A DNA stretch of 64,000 nucleotides from Spirosoma sp. (GCF_026391055.1 NZ_JAPLET010000025.1:283112-347111); one strand, 5' to 3'; shown: positions 50,742-60,643, counted from the first letter of the stretch. The notes: generated by a model not told the origin, from the sequence alone. Made by a program: numbers and translations.

Positions 50742-51155
50742 ATGATGAATGCGCCTGCCCCAGCCCCTTCAGCCCCGCGTATCTTGTTAGTCGATGACAA
50801 CGTGGATGCCAGCCTGATCCTAAGTATGTCGTTGCAACTAGAAGGGTTCGCTGTAGAGCGCAGGGCTAGTGGTCAAGCGGCCCTAGAGCAAACCCCATCC
50901 TGGCAGCCGCAGGCTATTTTACTCGACATCAGCATGCCGGGCATGGATGGGTATGAAACCTGCCGACAATTGCGTGAGCAGCCCGGAGGCCAGGGGGTAG
51001 TGATCATTGCCTTAACAGGCTACGGGGGGGAACAAGACCGTAGTCGGTCGCAAGAAGCAGGCTTCGATTGGCATTTGATCAAACCAGTCGATTTGACCCG
51101 ACTCACCACCTTGCTCAAAGAGCTGATCGCTCAGAAAAAAGCGGGGGCAACTTAA
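50742..51155 (+). CDS. Single-domain response regulator (CheY-like)
   Basis: 137 residues, receiver domain only. Acidic pair D18 and D19 (ILLVDDN), phosphoacceptor D62 (LLDISMPGMDG), switch Thr in IALTGYGG and Lys in HLIKPVD. No output domain, so it signals by protein contact or acts as a phosphate sink. It lies 13 bases after the PAS-GAF-PAS kinase gene and 90 bases before the next kinase, and could serve both. Two ATG codons in a row (50742, 50745) are possible starts. Confidence 0.92.
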   Translation: MMNAPAPAPSAPRILLVDDNVDASLILSMSLQLEGFAVERRASGQAALEQTPSWQPQAILLDISMPGMDGYETCRQLREQPGGQGVVIIALTGYGGEQDRSRSQEAGFDWHLIKPVDLTRLTTLLKELIAQKKAGAT

Positions 51156-51190
51156 GCCTTTTTTCAAAGGTAGCCTAGTTATCGTATTTA

Positions 51191-51198
51191 TATATTTG
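51191..51198 (+). promoter_or_regulatory. Candidate -7 box for the third kinase
   Basis: TATATTTG matches TAnnTTTG, 48 bases upstream of the ATG at 51246, in an AT-rich gap. No clear TTTG -33 box is found at the proper distance. Confidence 0.3.
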
Positions 51199-51245
51199 AT
51201 CTTATATCTATTTTATCATGTATTGTAGTCATTGATCAACTTTTA

Positions 51246-52862
51246 ATGGCAAACCATCAAACACGATCGACCCCTTTTCTGAGTGGTGAGGGCGAAATGG
51301 CGGGCTTAATCAGGGCGTTTAAGTGGGAAGATACGCCATTGGGCCACCCCGATGGGTGGCCTTTGAGTTTACTGACTTCAGTATCCACCATGCTGTCATC
51401 CAAATTTCCCATGCTTCTGTATTGGGGCAAAGATCTGCGCCTATTTTACAACGACGCTTTTCGCACTAGTTTAGGCAATCACGGCAAGCATCCAGGTGCA
51501 TTAGGGCAGCGGGGCCAGGACTGCTGGCCCGAGATGTGGCCGACGATCAAGCCCCTGCTCGATCAGGTGATGGCGGGGGAAGAGGCCACCTGGGAGGAGA
51601 ATCAACTTTTGCCTCTTTACCGGAATGGCCAGTTGGAAGATGTCTATTGGACATTTAGTTGCTGCACCCTTCGAATGGACTCGGGGCATATTAACGGCGT
51701 GATGGTGGTCTGCCAGGAAACTACGCAGCTACTATTAGCGCAACAGAAACTGCACCAAAGTGAGCTGCGCTTCCGGACCCTAGTTGAACAGGCACCCATG
51801 GGAATTGCGTTGTTGAGTGGTCGGGAGTTGCGGATTAAAATCGCCAACAAATCATTGCATCAGATCTGGGGCAATGACGCCACCGTGATCGGAATGACTT
51901 TGCTCGAAGCACAGCCCACTTTGAAGGGACAGCGTTTTATCCACTTGCTGGAAGCAGTTTATGACACCGGGGAGCCTTACTTTGGCACGGGTGAATTGGC
52001 TCAGGTAGAGCGAAATGGAGGGCTACAGGACGCTTATTTTAATTTTGCTTACATGCCCCTTCGTAATGAATCCGAAAGGATCATCGGGGTGATGATTATG
52101 GTTACCGAGGTTACGGCCCAGAAAGAAAGGGAGCTCATTCTCAACCAATCGCTATTGCGGGAACAGGAGCTCAATCAACTCAAATCCCGCTTTGTCTCCA
52201 TCGTCTCCCACGAGTTTCGCACCCCTCTGGCCACCATCCAGTCGAGTACGGATCTGATCAACGCGTACCTGACTACATCACAGGAGGTGGCGAAGCTGGC
52301 CATCCAAAAACACCTGGGCGTTATTGGCAAACAGATTAAGCAGATGAACGAGTTGATGACTGACCTGCTGACGATGGGAACCATTGAAGCCGGGAAAGTG
52401 GCATTACAGCCAAGCTGGGCTGATGTCAGGGCACTTTGCCAACAAGTCATTGATAAACATTTTAGTAATCAGCCTGACGGCAGGAACGTGAATTTTTCTT
52501 GGGAAGGGGTGCCGTATAACGCGTTTTTGGATGAAAAATTGATGAGTCACGTACTGGCTAACCTGTTAACCAATGCGTTCAAATACGCCCAAACTAACCC
52601 TCGACTACTGCTCCACTTCAACGCTGAAACCATAACTGTCCAGGTGATTGATACGGGTATTGGCATTCCAGCCAAAGACCTGTCAAGCTTATTCCAACCG
52701 TTTTTCCGGGCGAGTAATGCCAAGTCTATTCAAGGCACAGGCTTAGGGCTGGTCATCGCTCGGCAGTTTATAGAGCTTCAGGGGGGCACCCTAACCGTTG
52801 ATAGTAAGGAGGGACTGGGAAGTACCTTTACAATCGTTCTTCTCAATGGCTCAATGGGGTAA
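51246..52862 (+). CDS. PAS-domain sensor histidine kinase
   Basis: 538 residues, soluble. N-terminal PAS-like region with LGHPDGWPLSLL and SKFPMLLYWGKDLRLFYNDAF (~30-85), a second PAS (~175-300; FRTLVEQAPMGIALL). Phosphoacceptor FVSIVSHEFRTPLATI with His322. ATPase: HVLANLLTNAFKYA, DTGIGIPAKDL, GTGLGLVIARQF. It is in the same direction as, and probably related in function to, the receiver upstream. The sensed signal is unknown. Confidence 0.92.
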   Translation: MANHQTRSTPFLSGEGEMAGLIRAFKWEDTPLGHPDGWPLSLLTSVSTMLSSKFPMLLYWGKDLRLFYNDAFRTSLGNHGKHPGALGQRGQDCWPEMWPTIKPLLDQVMAGEEATWEENQLLPLYRNGQLEDVYWTFSCCTLRMDSGHINGVMVVCQETTQLLLAQQKLHQSELRFRTLVEQAPMGIALLSGRELRIKIANKSLHQIWGNDATVIGMTLLEAQPTLKGQRFIHLLEAVYDTGEPYFGTGELAQVERNGGLQDAYFNFAYMPLRNESERIIGVMIMVTEVTAQKERELILNQSLLREQELNQLKSRFVSIVSHEFRTPLATIQSSTDLINAYLTTSQEVAKLAIQKHLGVIGKQIKQMNELMTDLLTMGTIEAGKVALQPSWADVRALCQQVIDKHFSNQPDGRNVNFSWEGVPYNAFLDEKLMSHVLANLLTNAFKYAQTNPRLLLHFNAETITVQVIDTGIGIPAKDLSSLFQPFFRASNAKSIQGTGLGLVIARQFIELQGGTLTVDSKEGLGSTFTIVLLNGSMG

Positions 52863-52998
52863 GACTATACCGCTGGCCATCCAAGTTAAACAAGCATCAG
52901 CCTAGTACAGCTGTGACTTGATACCCTAACCAGGCTGTCGCTATTGCGGTAGAGGTCGGAGCAAACGTATGCGTCGCAGGAATTAATTTGACTAGATG

Positions 52999-53028
52999 AA
53001 AAGAGCCAGCCATCCGGTTGGCTCTTTT
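52999..53028 (+). terminator. Rho-independent terminator
   Basis: AAAAGAGCCAGCC (52999-53011) pairs with GGTTGGCTCTTTT (53016-53028), one G-T pair, 4-base loop, followed by GATG. The stem begins with A and ends with T runs. It lies 137 bases after the third kinase gene and probably ends that transcript. Confidence 0.7.
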
Positions 53029-53335
53029 GATGACCTCTACTTTTGTGCATCCACCCAGGAACACTGTGGCCGAGGAAAAAGAAACATTGCTTTTTGAGGT
53101 CATTCTGGACATTCCCCAGGTCAAGGAAAAAGTCGAGATCGCCCGAACGGACCTATCCAAGCTCCGTTGCAGAAGTGTATAAATAGGGAAGCTGTTAGCA
53201 CAGATTTGCGAGGTATTGACTTATTTGACAGGAGTCAAAATTTGTATTTTACCAATACTTTGTTTAGGAACTTTGCTGCGTATATTAATTGCATTATTTA
53301 TTACTTTTCATAGTGACCGTCCAAGAAAGGCAACC

Positions 53336-53428
53336 TTTTCGTGAACGCTTTCAGGCTTCCAAGACAAGGTTTAGATTATTCCCATATGTCAGGATAAGCG
53401 TTCATTCGGCGAAGAGTTTTCGTGAACG
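53336..53428 (+). promoter_or_regulatory. Pair of TTTTCGTGAACG motifs upstream of the sigma gene
   Basis: The identical 12-mer TTTTCGTGAACG occurs at 53336-53347 and 53417-53428, 81 bases apart, and once more at 35078-35089. Two copies in the control region of a polysaccharide-utilisation locus suggest a binding site for a regulator. The 35-kb copy has near-dyad symmetry (CGTTTTCG-TGAA-CGAAAGCG). Confidence 0.35.
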
Positions 53429-53732
53429 ATTTGAAAAAGATATAAAAACATGTACAATGTATTAATTCACAATCATTTACACTGTTCATTTACCACTACT
53501 CAATGGCCTTTAAATGAACGATTTCATGTTTGTCTTATCCTTATTGCAATAGGGCGTTTAAGTGAAAACAAGTTGGGCAGAATGCCTCAAAATACCGATT
53601 AATGCCAATCAGACGCCTAACCCAGAGGTCTGTATACACGTGTTAGTTAATGGGTTAAATGATTCAGGCCTAGCTTGTTCTTACGAGTAGATTAAAGCGT
53701 ATTTTACTTCCAATAGAGGAGCTAACCTACTC

Positions 53733-54332
53733 ATGAAAGCTGATCTATTGGATGATACCTCACTTTGGCAACGTTTCCGAACGGGCGATGCTGTTGCCTT
53801 TGATCAGCTGGTTCACCGTTATTTTCAACAACTTTATCGCTATGGAGTCCGCCTGGATACCGATGATGAATACGTAAAGGATTGTATACAGGATGTATTC
53901 GTTGAACTATGGCAGCGTCGGAATACCGTTAACGAAACGGAGTTTGTTAAATTTTATCTCCTCAAATCCCTGCGTCGTCGCATATTTCGGGGAAGAGCCA
54001 AATGGGGATCGGGTTGGGAGTCGATACAGGAAGATTATCGTTTTGAAGTCGAGTTTTCCATTGAGTCCCAGCTTATCAATCAGCAAAGTACTCACGATCA
54101 GATCCGGCAACTAGAAGCGTTGCTGAACCAACTGTCCAAACGGCAAAAAGAAGTCATCTTTCTTAAATTCTACCAGAACCTGACTCACGAGCAGATTGCC
54201 GAAGTAATGTCTCTAAACCGGCAGTCGGTGTACAATATTCTACATGAAGCACTTCTACGCCTGCGTAACACTTGGCAGGGCGATATGGCTTTCTTCATGG
54301 TCATACTTGATCTGTTTGTTGACTGCGCCTAG
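53733..54332 (+). CDS. ECF-type RNA polymerase sigma factor
   Basis: 199 residues. Region 2: FDQLVHRYFQQLYRYGVRL and DDEYVKDCIQDVFVELWQRR (~22-70). Region 4: LLNQLSKRQKEVIFLKFYQNLTHEQIAEVM, then LNRQSVYNILHEALLRLRN (~128-182), a helix-turn-helix for -35 contacts. It belongs to the SusC/FecR-linked ECF group of Bacteroidetes. It is followed 118 bases later by the FecR gene and then SusC and SusD, so it should direct their transcription when the receptor binds its glycan. Confidence 0.92.
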   Translation: MKADLLDDTSLWQRFRTGDAVAFDQLVHRYFQQLYRYGVRLDTDDEYVKDCIQDVFVELWQRRNTVNETEFVKFYLLKSLRRRIFRGRAKWGSGWESIQEDYRFEVEFSIESQLINQQSTHDQIRQLEALLNQLSKRQKEVIFLKFYQNLTHEQIAEVMSLNRQSVYNILHEALLRLRNTWQGDMAFFMVILDLFVDCA

Positions 54333-54450
54333 CTCAGGTGCTAATAATCCCTACACTAAAATTTTTTTATTTTTATTTTACTATACCCAGTAGGATCGGT
54401 AGAGCGACTGCATGTTGGTAATAGAGAGCTAGGTTTTAGCTTATTCCTTC

Positions 54451-55551
54451 ATGAAAAACTACCAAGATTATCAGTTGACTGATTTTTTGCTCGATGAGTC
54501 ATTCAATCGATGGGCTCGCCGGGAAAGCTCACCGGAAGAGGGAGCCTTTTGGCAGAATTGGCTTAGCCAATATCCTGATAAAAGAGAGGTTGTTGAGCAG
54601 GCTAGGTTGCTCATAACCGGTTTACGGGTAAAACCATATCGGGAAATCACGGAGCAGGAGTTATTCAATCAAGTAGACCAGATCCGCTTACACACGAATC
54701 AACGGCGCTCGATCGGTGTATCAATCCCCAAACAATTCGGGTGGTGGGCGAGAACCGCAGCCATTGTACTACTCGTTTCTGTCATCGGAATGTCGATATG
54801 GGTAAATCGAAATGCGTCGAATGAATCCGTTTATGTTCAATTGATCCAGAACGCTCCAGTTGCCCTCATCGAGAAGGCCAACACAACGAGAGTCCCTCTA
54901 TCCTTACACTTACCGGATGGCAGCCAGGTTACGCTTCAACCCAACAGCCGCATCAGCTTCAGCAAGCAGTTTAAGGGTGACAAACGGGAAGTTTACTTGA
55001 TGGGAGAAGCTTTTTTTAATGTACGAAAAAACCCTCGGAAACCTTTTTACGTGCACGCCAATGAGGTGGTGACCAAAGTTTTAGGAACCAGTTTCACGGT
55101 TGAGGCCTACGATAATCAAGCGAATGTGCAGGTTGCCGTGCGAACGGGCCAGGTGTCTGTTTTTGCTAGAAATGACTGGCAGCGAGCCCAAAAAGAAGTA
55201 AACAGCGATGTGCCCGGTGTTGTCCTGACGCCGAACCAAAAAGTGGTTTTCAACCGTCAGGAAGGCCACTTTCACCGAACGATTATACCCAATCCAGTCA
55301 TCATTAATCACCGGTTTGCCAACGATGTTTTCGTATATGATGAAACCCCGGTTACCAAAATTTTCACCCAGTTGGAAGACGCTTATGGGGTCGACATCGT
55401 CTTCGACGAACAGCTGTTAAAGCACTGCACCCTGACGGCAAGGTTTCATGACGAACCGCTTCTGGAGAAACTTAATCTCATTTGCCAAATAACAAACGCT
55501 TCTTACCAAATCGTTGATGCTCAAATCGTTATTAGTGCCCAAGGATGCTAG
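54451..55551 (+). CDS. FecR-family anti-sigma factor
   Basis: 366 residues. N-terminal cytoplasmic part (~1-95) that holds the sigma factor, one membrane helix at ~99-118 (WWARTAAIVLLVSVIGMSIWV), periplasmic FecR domain (LHLPDGSQVTLQPNSRISF; VYLMGEAFFNV; VVTKVLGTSFTV) and a C-terminal STN-like DUF4974 domain (VTKIFTQLEDAYGVDIVFD; LTARFHDEPLLEKLNLI). It senses the loaded SusC through the STN domain and releases or activates the sigma factor. Confidence 0.94.
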   Translation: MKNYQDYQLTDFLLDESFNRWARRESSPEEGAFWQNWLSQYPDKREVVEQARLLITGLRVKPYREITEQELFNQVDQIRLHTNQRRSIGVSIPKQFGWWARTAAIVLLVSVIGMSIWVNRNASNESVYVQLIQNAPVALIEKANTTRVPLSLHLPDGSQVTLQPNSRISFSKQFKGDKREVYLMGEAFFNVRKNPRKPFYVHANEVVTKVLGTSFTVEAYDNQANVQVAVRTGQVSVFARNDWQRAQKEVNSDVPGVVLTPNQKVVFNRQEGHFHRTIIPNPVIINHRFANDVFVYDETPVTKIFTQLEDAYGVDIVFDEQLLKHCTLTARFHDEPLLEKLNLICQITNASYQIVDAQIVISAQGC

Positions 55552-55591
55552 TGACCCTATTTTCTAATCCTTTTACACACAATTAAAGCGT

Positions 55592-58500
55592 ATGAAAAAA
55601 AATAGACCTCTACGAACTTTTGCTCAGGGTCTTTTGAAAACGTCCCTCGTTCAAGGCTGCCTGTTCCTGCTGTTTGCGGGTATGACGTATGCGACCACCG
55701 TTGATGCTCAATCGCCACTGGACCGCCAGATTAGCCTGCAACTAGAAGACATAACGGTAAAAAATCTTCTGAAGACGATTGAGCGTGAAGCGGATGTTGA
55801 ATTCATGTACAGCGACAAAATTATTCAGTCCAATCGGAAAGTGTCGCTTACGGTTGCCAACGAACGACTCTCCGTTGTACTCGACAAATTTCTGCGTCCG
55901 CTGCAACTGGGCTATCAGGTATCGGGCAAACGCATTCTGCTGAACTCGATCAGCCCAAATTTGCCGCTACTAATTAAGGCCAGTCAAAATCCGGTATCGT
56001 CTGTAACCGCCGACCGGATCATCACCGGCTCGGTTACAGACGATACCGGAGAGGGGCTTCCAGGTGTCAGCGTCATCGTGAAAGGCAGCCAGCGTGGTAC
56101 GACTACCGACGCGCAGGGTAGCTATCGACTAAGCGTACCAGATGGCGGGTCGCCCATTTTGGTGTTCAGCTTCGTTGGTTACCAAACCCAGGAAGTGGCG
56201 CTTGAAAACAGTAGTCAGCTGTCGGTCAAGCTGCTGAACGATGATAAAACGCTCAATGAAGTTGTCGTCGTGGGATACGGTACCCAAAAGCGGGAAGATG
56301 TTACGGCGGCTATTGCTTCGGTGCCTATGGCTGAAATACGCGACATGCCCGTATCCAATGCGGCAACGGCTTTGCAGGGGAAAATTGCCGGGGTGGTTAT
56401 CCAGCAGAATAACGGAACACCGGGTAGTACACCCGCCATCAAGGTGCGGGGGTTTGGCTCAATCAGTGCGGGGAATTCACCGCTGATCGTGGTGGATGGA
56501 AACATCGTGGATGCCAGCGTATTTGGCTTGCTTAACAGTAACGATATTGAGAGCATCGATGTCCTGAAAGATGCCTCCTCAGCGGCTATCTATGGGTCCA
56601 AAGGTTCTAACGGTGTTATTCTGGTGACGACCAAACGGGGTAAAAGTGGCAAAACCAACGTCAATCTGGACGTGTATACGGGTTTTCAGCAGGTGACCAA
56701 AAAGATTGATCTACTAAACTCGCAGCAATTTGCTGAGTTTGGCAAGGAAGCCTCGAACAACGCCTACATCGACAATGTGCCGGGTGCCAACATCAATGAT
56801 CCCAACAGTGTTCGACCAACCACCTACCTGCGTTACCGCTATCCCCGAGGAGAAGTGTATGACTGGTTTAACTTCGATGATCCGACAAGAGTAGCCAATC
56901 TGCCGTATCACGACTATCAGGATATGATTTTCAGAACGGCCAAGATTAGTAACTATCAGCTTGGCGTTTCGGGCGGTACCGACAAAGCGCGTTACCTGCT
57001 TAGCGGGGGCTACCTCAAGCAGGATGGAATTATTAAAGGCTCAACCCTCGATCGCTATACCTTGCGGGCCAATGTCGATGTCAATATTACACCCCAGTTG
57101 CGGGTGGGTCTGAACCTGAACCCGTCATTCAAGCAACAGCAGGAAGTTACGGCCGAAGGGCACTGGGCCAATAACGGAATCATAAATGCTGCATTGTCAG
57201 CTATGCCCATGGCACCGATTTACGCAGCCGATGGCACAACCTATTCCTCACAGACCGAACTGGCCGCACCGTATAATTATCCGGGTATTACGAATCCAAT
57301 TGCCAACATTACCGAGAACCATAGCCAATACCAGCAAGCTAATTTGTTGAGCAACGCCTACGTTGAATATAATTTCCTAAAATCGTTCAGGTATCGGGCG
57401 TCGGGCAATATCAATTTTACGGAATACCGGCGGAATGGATACCGAACCTCCCGTATTCCGCTCAACCAGTTGCTGCCGCCCAATGTAGCCACGGGGAGAG
57501 CCGAGTCAGAGCAGGGACTCGGCTGGTTATTTAACCAGACCCTGACTTTCACCAAGACTTTGAACGATGTCCACAACCTGGAGGTGCTGGTCGGCATGGA
57601 GTCGACTCGGTATCAATACCAATACAGTTTGGGGACCGGTAGCTCCTATGCCAACGACGTGGTAGAAACGCTGAATGCGAGTGCGAGTGGCACAACGTCT
57701 ACCATAACCTCTACCCGTCGGGAAAACGCATCGGCATCGTATTTCGCCCGGATCAACTACAATTATAAAAGTCGGTACCTGGCTAATTTCTCCGTACGTC
57801 GGGACGGCTCGTCTATCTTCGGACCCGAAAACCGCTGGGGTACCTTTCCCGCAGGCTCATTAGGCTGGCGTATTAGCGAAGAAAGCTTTATGAAGGGCAT
57901 CAGCGCGTTGTCGGAAGCTAAACTCCGGGTTAGTTATGGCTTCTCTGGTAACAACGCTTTCGGTACTGATTTTTATCCATATACAGCTACGCTCCGATCC
58001 GATAATTATAGCTATAACAATACATTAGCGAATGGATTAGCGCCGAGCTCGCTAGGAAATCCCCTGCTAGGCTGGGAAAAGAGCCAGCAACTTGATGCCG
58101 GTATTGATATCGGTTTGTTCAACAACCGCATCTATCTGATTGTCGATTACTATCAGCGGATTACGAAAGACCTGCTGCTATCGGTTAACGTGCCTTCGCT
58201 GACGGGCTTTACGTCGGCCGTTAAAAACATCGGCAAGATGGAAAACAAAGGGTGGGAATTCGCTATTAACACGCGCAACATGACCGGCGCTTTTGTGTGG
58301 AATACTAGCGCCAACCTGTCATTCAACCGCAACAAAGTAGTAGCACTCGGACCCACGGGTGATCCAATACGAAGCAACAGCGGGGTTGATCAAACGAACA
58401 TTACCCAGATCGGATCGCCGATCGGAAGCTTTTACGGCTACAAACAGCTTGGTATCTTCCGAAATCAGGCCGATCTGGATAGCTATCCGCATGATGCAAC

Positions 58501-59092
58501 GGCTAGACCGGGTGATGTAAAATTCGAAGATGTGAATGGCGATGGGAAAATCACGGCAGATGACCGAACCATCATTGGTAACAACCAGCCCAAATTCATT
58601 TACAGCATGACCAATAGCTTTAGCTACAAAGGATTTGATCTGAGCATTGCCCTTCAGGGCACCCAGGGTGGACAAATACTTAACCTGAGCCGTCGCTTCT
58701 TCGAGAATCTGGAAGGGAATGCGAACCAGATCACGACAGTTTTGACACGCTGGCGGTCGGAGAGTAACTCCGGCGATGGCGTTACACCCCGTGCGAACGC
58801 CCGTACAACAGGAAACAACAACGCGGTCTCCTCCCGTTGGGTTGAAGATGGTTCGTACCTGCGCATCCAGAATCTTAGCCTAGGCTATCAACTACCTAAA
58901 GCCTTGCTGAACAAAGCCAAAATCCAGCAGGCACGGCTCTACTTATCAGCTCAAAATCTGCACACCTGGACGAAATACCTTAACTACAATCCGGAAGTGA
59001 GCAACTACGAAGGCCCGCTAACCGGTGGTGTCGATTACGGGTATTATCCACTGGCAAAAACGTTCACCATAGGTATCAATCTGGGTTTTTAA
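55592..59092 (+). CDS. SusC-type TonB-dependent receptor with STN signalling domain
   Basis: 1166 residues. Signal peptide ~1-38; STN domain ~45-125 (LQLEDITVKNLLKTIEREADVEFMY), which interacts with FecR; carboxypeptidase-regulatory-like domain ~150-230 (GEGLPGVSVIVKGSQRGTTTD); TonB-box/VVVVGYGTQKREDVT at ~232; plug with ALQGKIAGVVIQQNNG and IRGSIS-like VRGFGS; then a ~800-residue beta barrel ending in TIGINLGF. It imports oligosaccharides as the SusC half of a SusCD pump. The STN domain makes it a signalling receptor for the adjacent ECF/FecR pair. Confidence 0.96.
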   Translation: MKKNRPLRTFAQGLLKTSLVQGCLFLLFAGMTYATTVDAQSPLDRQISLQLEDITVKNLLKTIEREADVEFMYSDKIIQSNRKVSLTVANERLSVVLDKFLRPLQLGYQVSGKRILLNSISPNLPLLIKASQNPVSSVTADRIITGSVTDDTGEGLPGVSVIVKGSQRGTTTDAQGSYRLSVPDGGSPILVFSFVGYQTQEVALENSSQLSVKLLNDDKTLNEVVVVGYGTQKREDVTAAIASVPMAEIRDMPVSNAATALQGKIAGVVIQQNNGTPGSTPAIKVRGFGSISAGNSPLIVVDGNIVDASVFGLLNSNDIESIDVLKDASSAAIYGSKGSNGVILVTTKRGKSGKTNVNLDVYTGFQQVTKKIDLLNSQQFAEFGKEASNNAYIDNVPGANINDPNSVRPTTYLRYRYPRGEVYDWFNFDDPTRVANLPYHDYQDMIFRTAKISNYQLGVSGGTDKARYLLSGGYLKQDGIIKGSTLDRYTLRANVDVNITPQLRVGLNLNPSFKQQQEVTAEGHWANNGIINAALSAMPMAPIYAADGTTYSSQTELAAPYNYPGITNPIANITENHSQYQQANLLSNAYVEYNFLKSFRYRASGNINFTEYRRNGYRTSRIPLNQLLPPNVATGRAESEQGLGWLFNQTLTFTKTLNDVHNLEVLVGMESTRYQYQYSLGTGSSYANDVVETLNASASGTTSTITSTRRENASASYFARINYNYKSRYLANFSVRRDGSSIFGPENRWGTFPAGSLGWRISEESFMKGISALSEAKLRVSYGFSGNNAFGTDFYPYTATLRSDNYSYNNTLANGLAPSSLGNPLLGWEKSQQLDAGIDIGLFNNRIYLIVDYYQRITKDLLLSVNVPSLTGFTSAVKNIGKMENKGWEFAINTRNMTGAFVWNTSANLSFNRNKVVALGPTGDPIRSNSGVDQTNITQIGSPIGSFYGYKQLGIFRNQADLDSYPHDATARPGDVKFEDVNGDGKITADDRTIIGNNQPKFIYSMTNSFSYKGFDLSIALQGTQGGQILNLSRRFFENLEGNANQITTVLTRWRSESNSGDGVTPRANARTTGNNNAVSSRWVEDGSYLRIQNLSLGYQLPKALLNKAKIQQARLYLSAQNLHTWTKYLNYNPEVSNYEGPLTGGVDYGYYPLAKTFTIGINLGF

Positions 59093-59111
59093 ACCGAAAT
59101 GACGAAAAAAA

Positions 59112-60563
59112 ATGAACGCATCTAAACTATACATATCGTTGGCATTAAGTCTGGTTCTCAGCGCGTGTAGCAACGAGTTTCTAGACTTGAAACCGATTTC
59201 ATCGGCCACCGCCGACAATTTTTACCGAACCGCTGACGATATCAAAAATGCCGTCAATGGGGCCTATGCGTCGTTACAATCGGGCGGTGTCTTTGGCAAC
59301 AGTTACGTCTTTGGTGACGTAGCTTCCGATAACACGGTACCACCCGCATCCGGCTCCGTAACCGATCAGGATGAGTTTGATCGGTTTTATATCCGAACAA
59401 CGAACCCCTTTATCTCCGGACGCTGGAATGACAGCTATACTGCCATTGCTCGCTTTAATGCGATTTTGGATAAAATTGGCGGGGTGACTATGGATGAGGC
59501 CCTAAAAAATCGCTCCATCGCGGAGACAAAATTCCTGCGGGCACTGGTGTATTTCAACCTGGTTCGCACTTTTGGCGACGTGCCGCTCGTCCTGAAATCG
59601 ATCTCGAATCCTGACGAAGGCTACACCTTTGGACGATCACCCAAAGCGGATGTGTACGCGCAGATTGAAAAAGATTTAGCGGAAGCCGAAGCGGCATTGC
59701 CCGTTTCTTACTCAACCGCCGAGATTGGCAAAGCAACGAAGGGAGCGGCCAAGGCGCTATTAGGTAAAGTGTACCTGACCGAGAAGAAATATGCTCAGGC
59801 AGCTACTAAACTCAAGGAAGTGATTGATTTGGGCGTTTATGACATTCTGCCGAACTACGCTGACGTCTTCAGAGTCGGCAATAAGAATAACAAAGAGTCG
59901 GTGTTTGATGTACAGTACAAGTCAGGTGGGGCGGGTGAAGGCAATTCATGGCCTAATTCCTTTGCCCCGGAAAATTCGGGAAATGCGGTCATTGCCTTCG
60001 GGGGCGGAGGAAATAATCAGCCAACCGTTGACTTAATCAATGCCTACGAAACGGGCGATAAGCGCAAAGATGTTTCGCTCGCTACGTCCTATGTTAACGC
60101 CAGCGGACAGACTATTCCCTACAACTTTGTAAAGAAATACTACGATACACCTGTTACCAATGGCGACAATGGTAACAACATTCCAGTCATTCGCTATGCC
60201 GACATTGTATTGATGTATGCGGAAAGCCTGAACGAAGTCGGGTATCAGGCTACCGGCGATGCGTTTACTTACCTGAACAGGGTTCGTACCCGCGCTGGTC
60301 TGGCAAGCAAAACGGCAACCGATATCCCTACGCAGCAAGCCTTTCGCCTAGCTATGGAACAGGAACGCCGGGTCGAATTTGCGTTTGAAGGCCAACGCTG
60401 GTACGACTTGGTTCGTACTGATCGTGCAATTCCTGTGCTGAACGGCAAAAAGGATCAGATTCGGTTGGTGAATACACTCACGGAAAATAATCTGGTCGAT
60501 CCAATTCCACAAAGCCAGATTGATATAAACAAAGCAAAAATTCAGCAAAATCCGGGGTATTAA
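59112..60563 (+). CDS. SusD-like glycan-binding lipoprotein
   Basis: 483 residues. Lipobox LVLSACS (Cys ~19). SusD fold with TPR-like helices in the N-terminal half (FNAILDKIGGVTMDEALKNRSIAETKFLRALVYFNLV, the conserved RA-YF segment) and the C-terminal VIRYADIVLMYAESLNEVG and LAMEQERRVEFAFEGQRWYDLVRT segments. It lies on the lid of the SusC barrel and binds the glycan. It begins 19 bases after susC. Named by family; the sugar is not readable but the downstream GH36 suggests an alpha-galactoside. Confidence 0.95.
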   Translation: MNASKLYISLALSLVLSACSNEFLDLKPISSATADNFYRTADDIKNAVNGAYASLQSGGVFGNSYVFGDVASDNTVPPASGSVTDQDEFDRFYIRTTNPFISGRWNDSYTAIARFNAILDKIGGVTMDEALKNRSIAETKFLRALVYFNLVRTFGDVPLVLKSISNPDEGYTFGRSPKADVYAQIEKDLAEAEAALPVSYSTAEIGKATKGAAKALLGKVYLTEKKYAQAATKLKEVIDLGVYDILPNYADVFRVGNKNNKESVFDVQYKSGGAGEGNSWPNSFAPENSGNAVIAFGGGGNNQPTVDLINAYETGDKRKDVSLATSYVNASGQTIPYNFVKKYYDTPVTNGDNGNNIPVIRYADIVLMYAESLNEVGYQATGDAFTYLNRVRTRAGLASKTATDIPTQQAFRLAMEQERRVEFAFEGQRWYDLVRTDRAIPVLNGKKDQIRLVNTLTENNLVDPIPQSQIDINKAKIQQNPGY

Positions 60564-60576
60564 TTAATCAGGTGTT

Positions 60577-60643
60577 CCAATTGCAATACAGGGTAAAAGA
60601 GAACAACGGCTGTCTGTTCCCTTTTACCCTGTATTGCAATTGG
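60577..60643. repeat. 23-bp perfect hairpin between susD and the GH36 gene
   Basis: CCAATTGCAATACAGGGTAA and the next 3 bases (60577-60599) pair perfectly with 60621-60643. The 21-base loop can pair further (GAGAACA/TGTTCCC). No T tract follows, so it may protect the upstream mRNA or partially terminate, giving more SusCD than enzyme. Confidence 0.75.

Larger units (their letters stand above)
52863..53732. other. 870-base region before the ECF sigma gene
   Basis: Contains a terminator (52999-53028), a small plus-strand open frame 53045-53182 that could encode ~45 residues (VAEEKETLLFEVILDIPQVK) but has only a GTG start and no recognised domain, and two copies of TTTTCGTGAACG (53336, 53417). 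The second half is AT-rich and likely holds the promoter of the sigma gene. No larger gene is visible. Confidence 0.5.

Noticed and set aside
52897..53160. Minus-strand 87-aa open frame
   Set aside because: It spans the terminator at 52999-53028, has no domain and poor gene-like composition.
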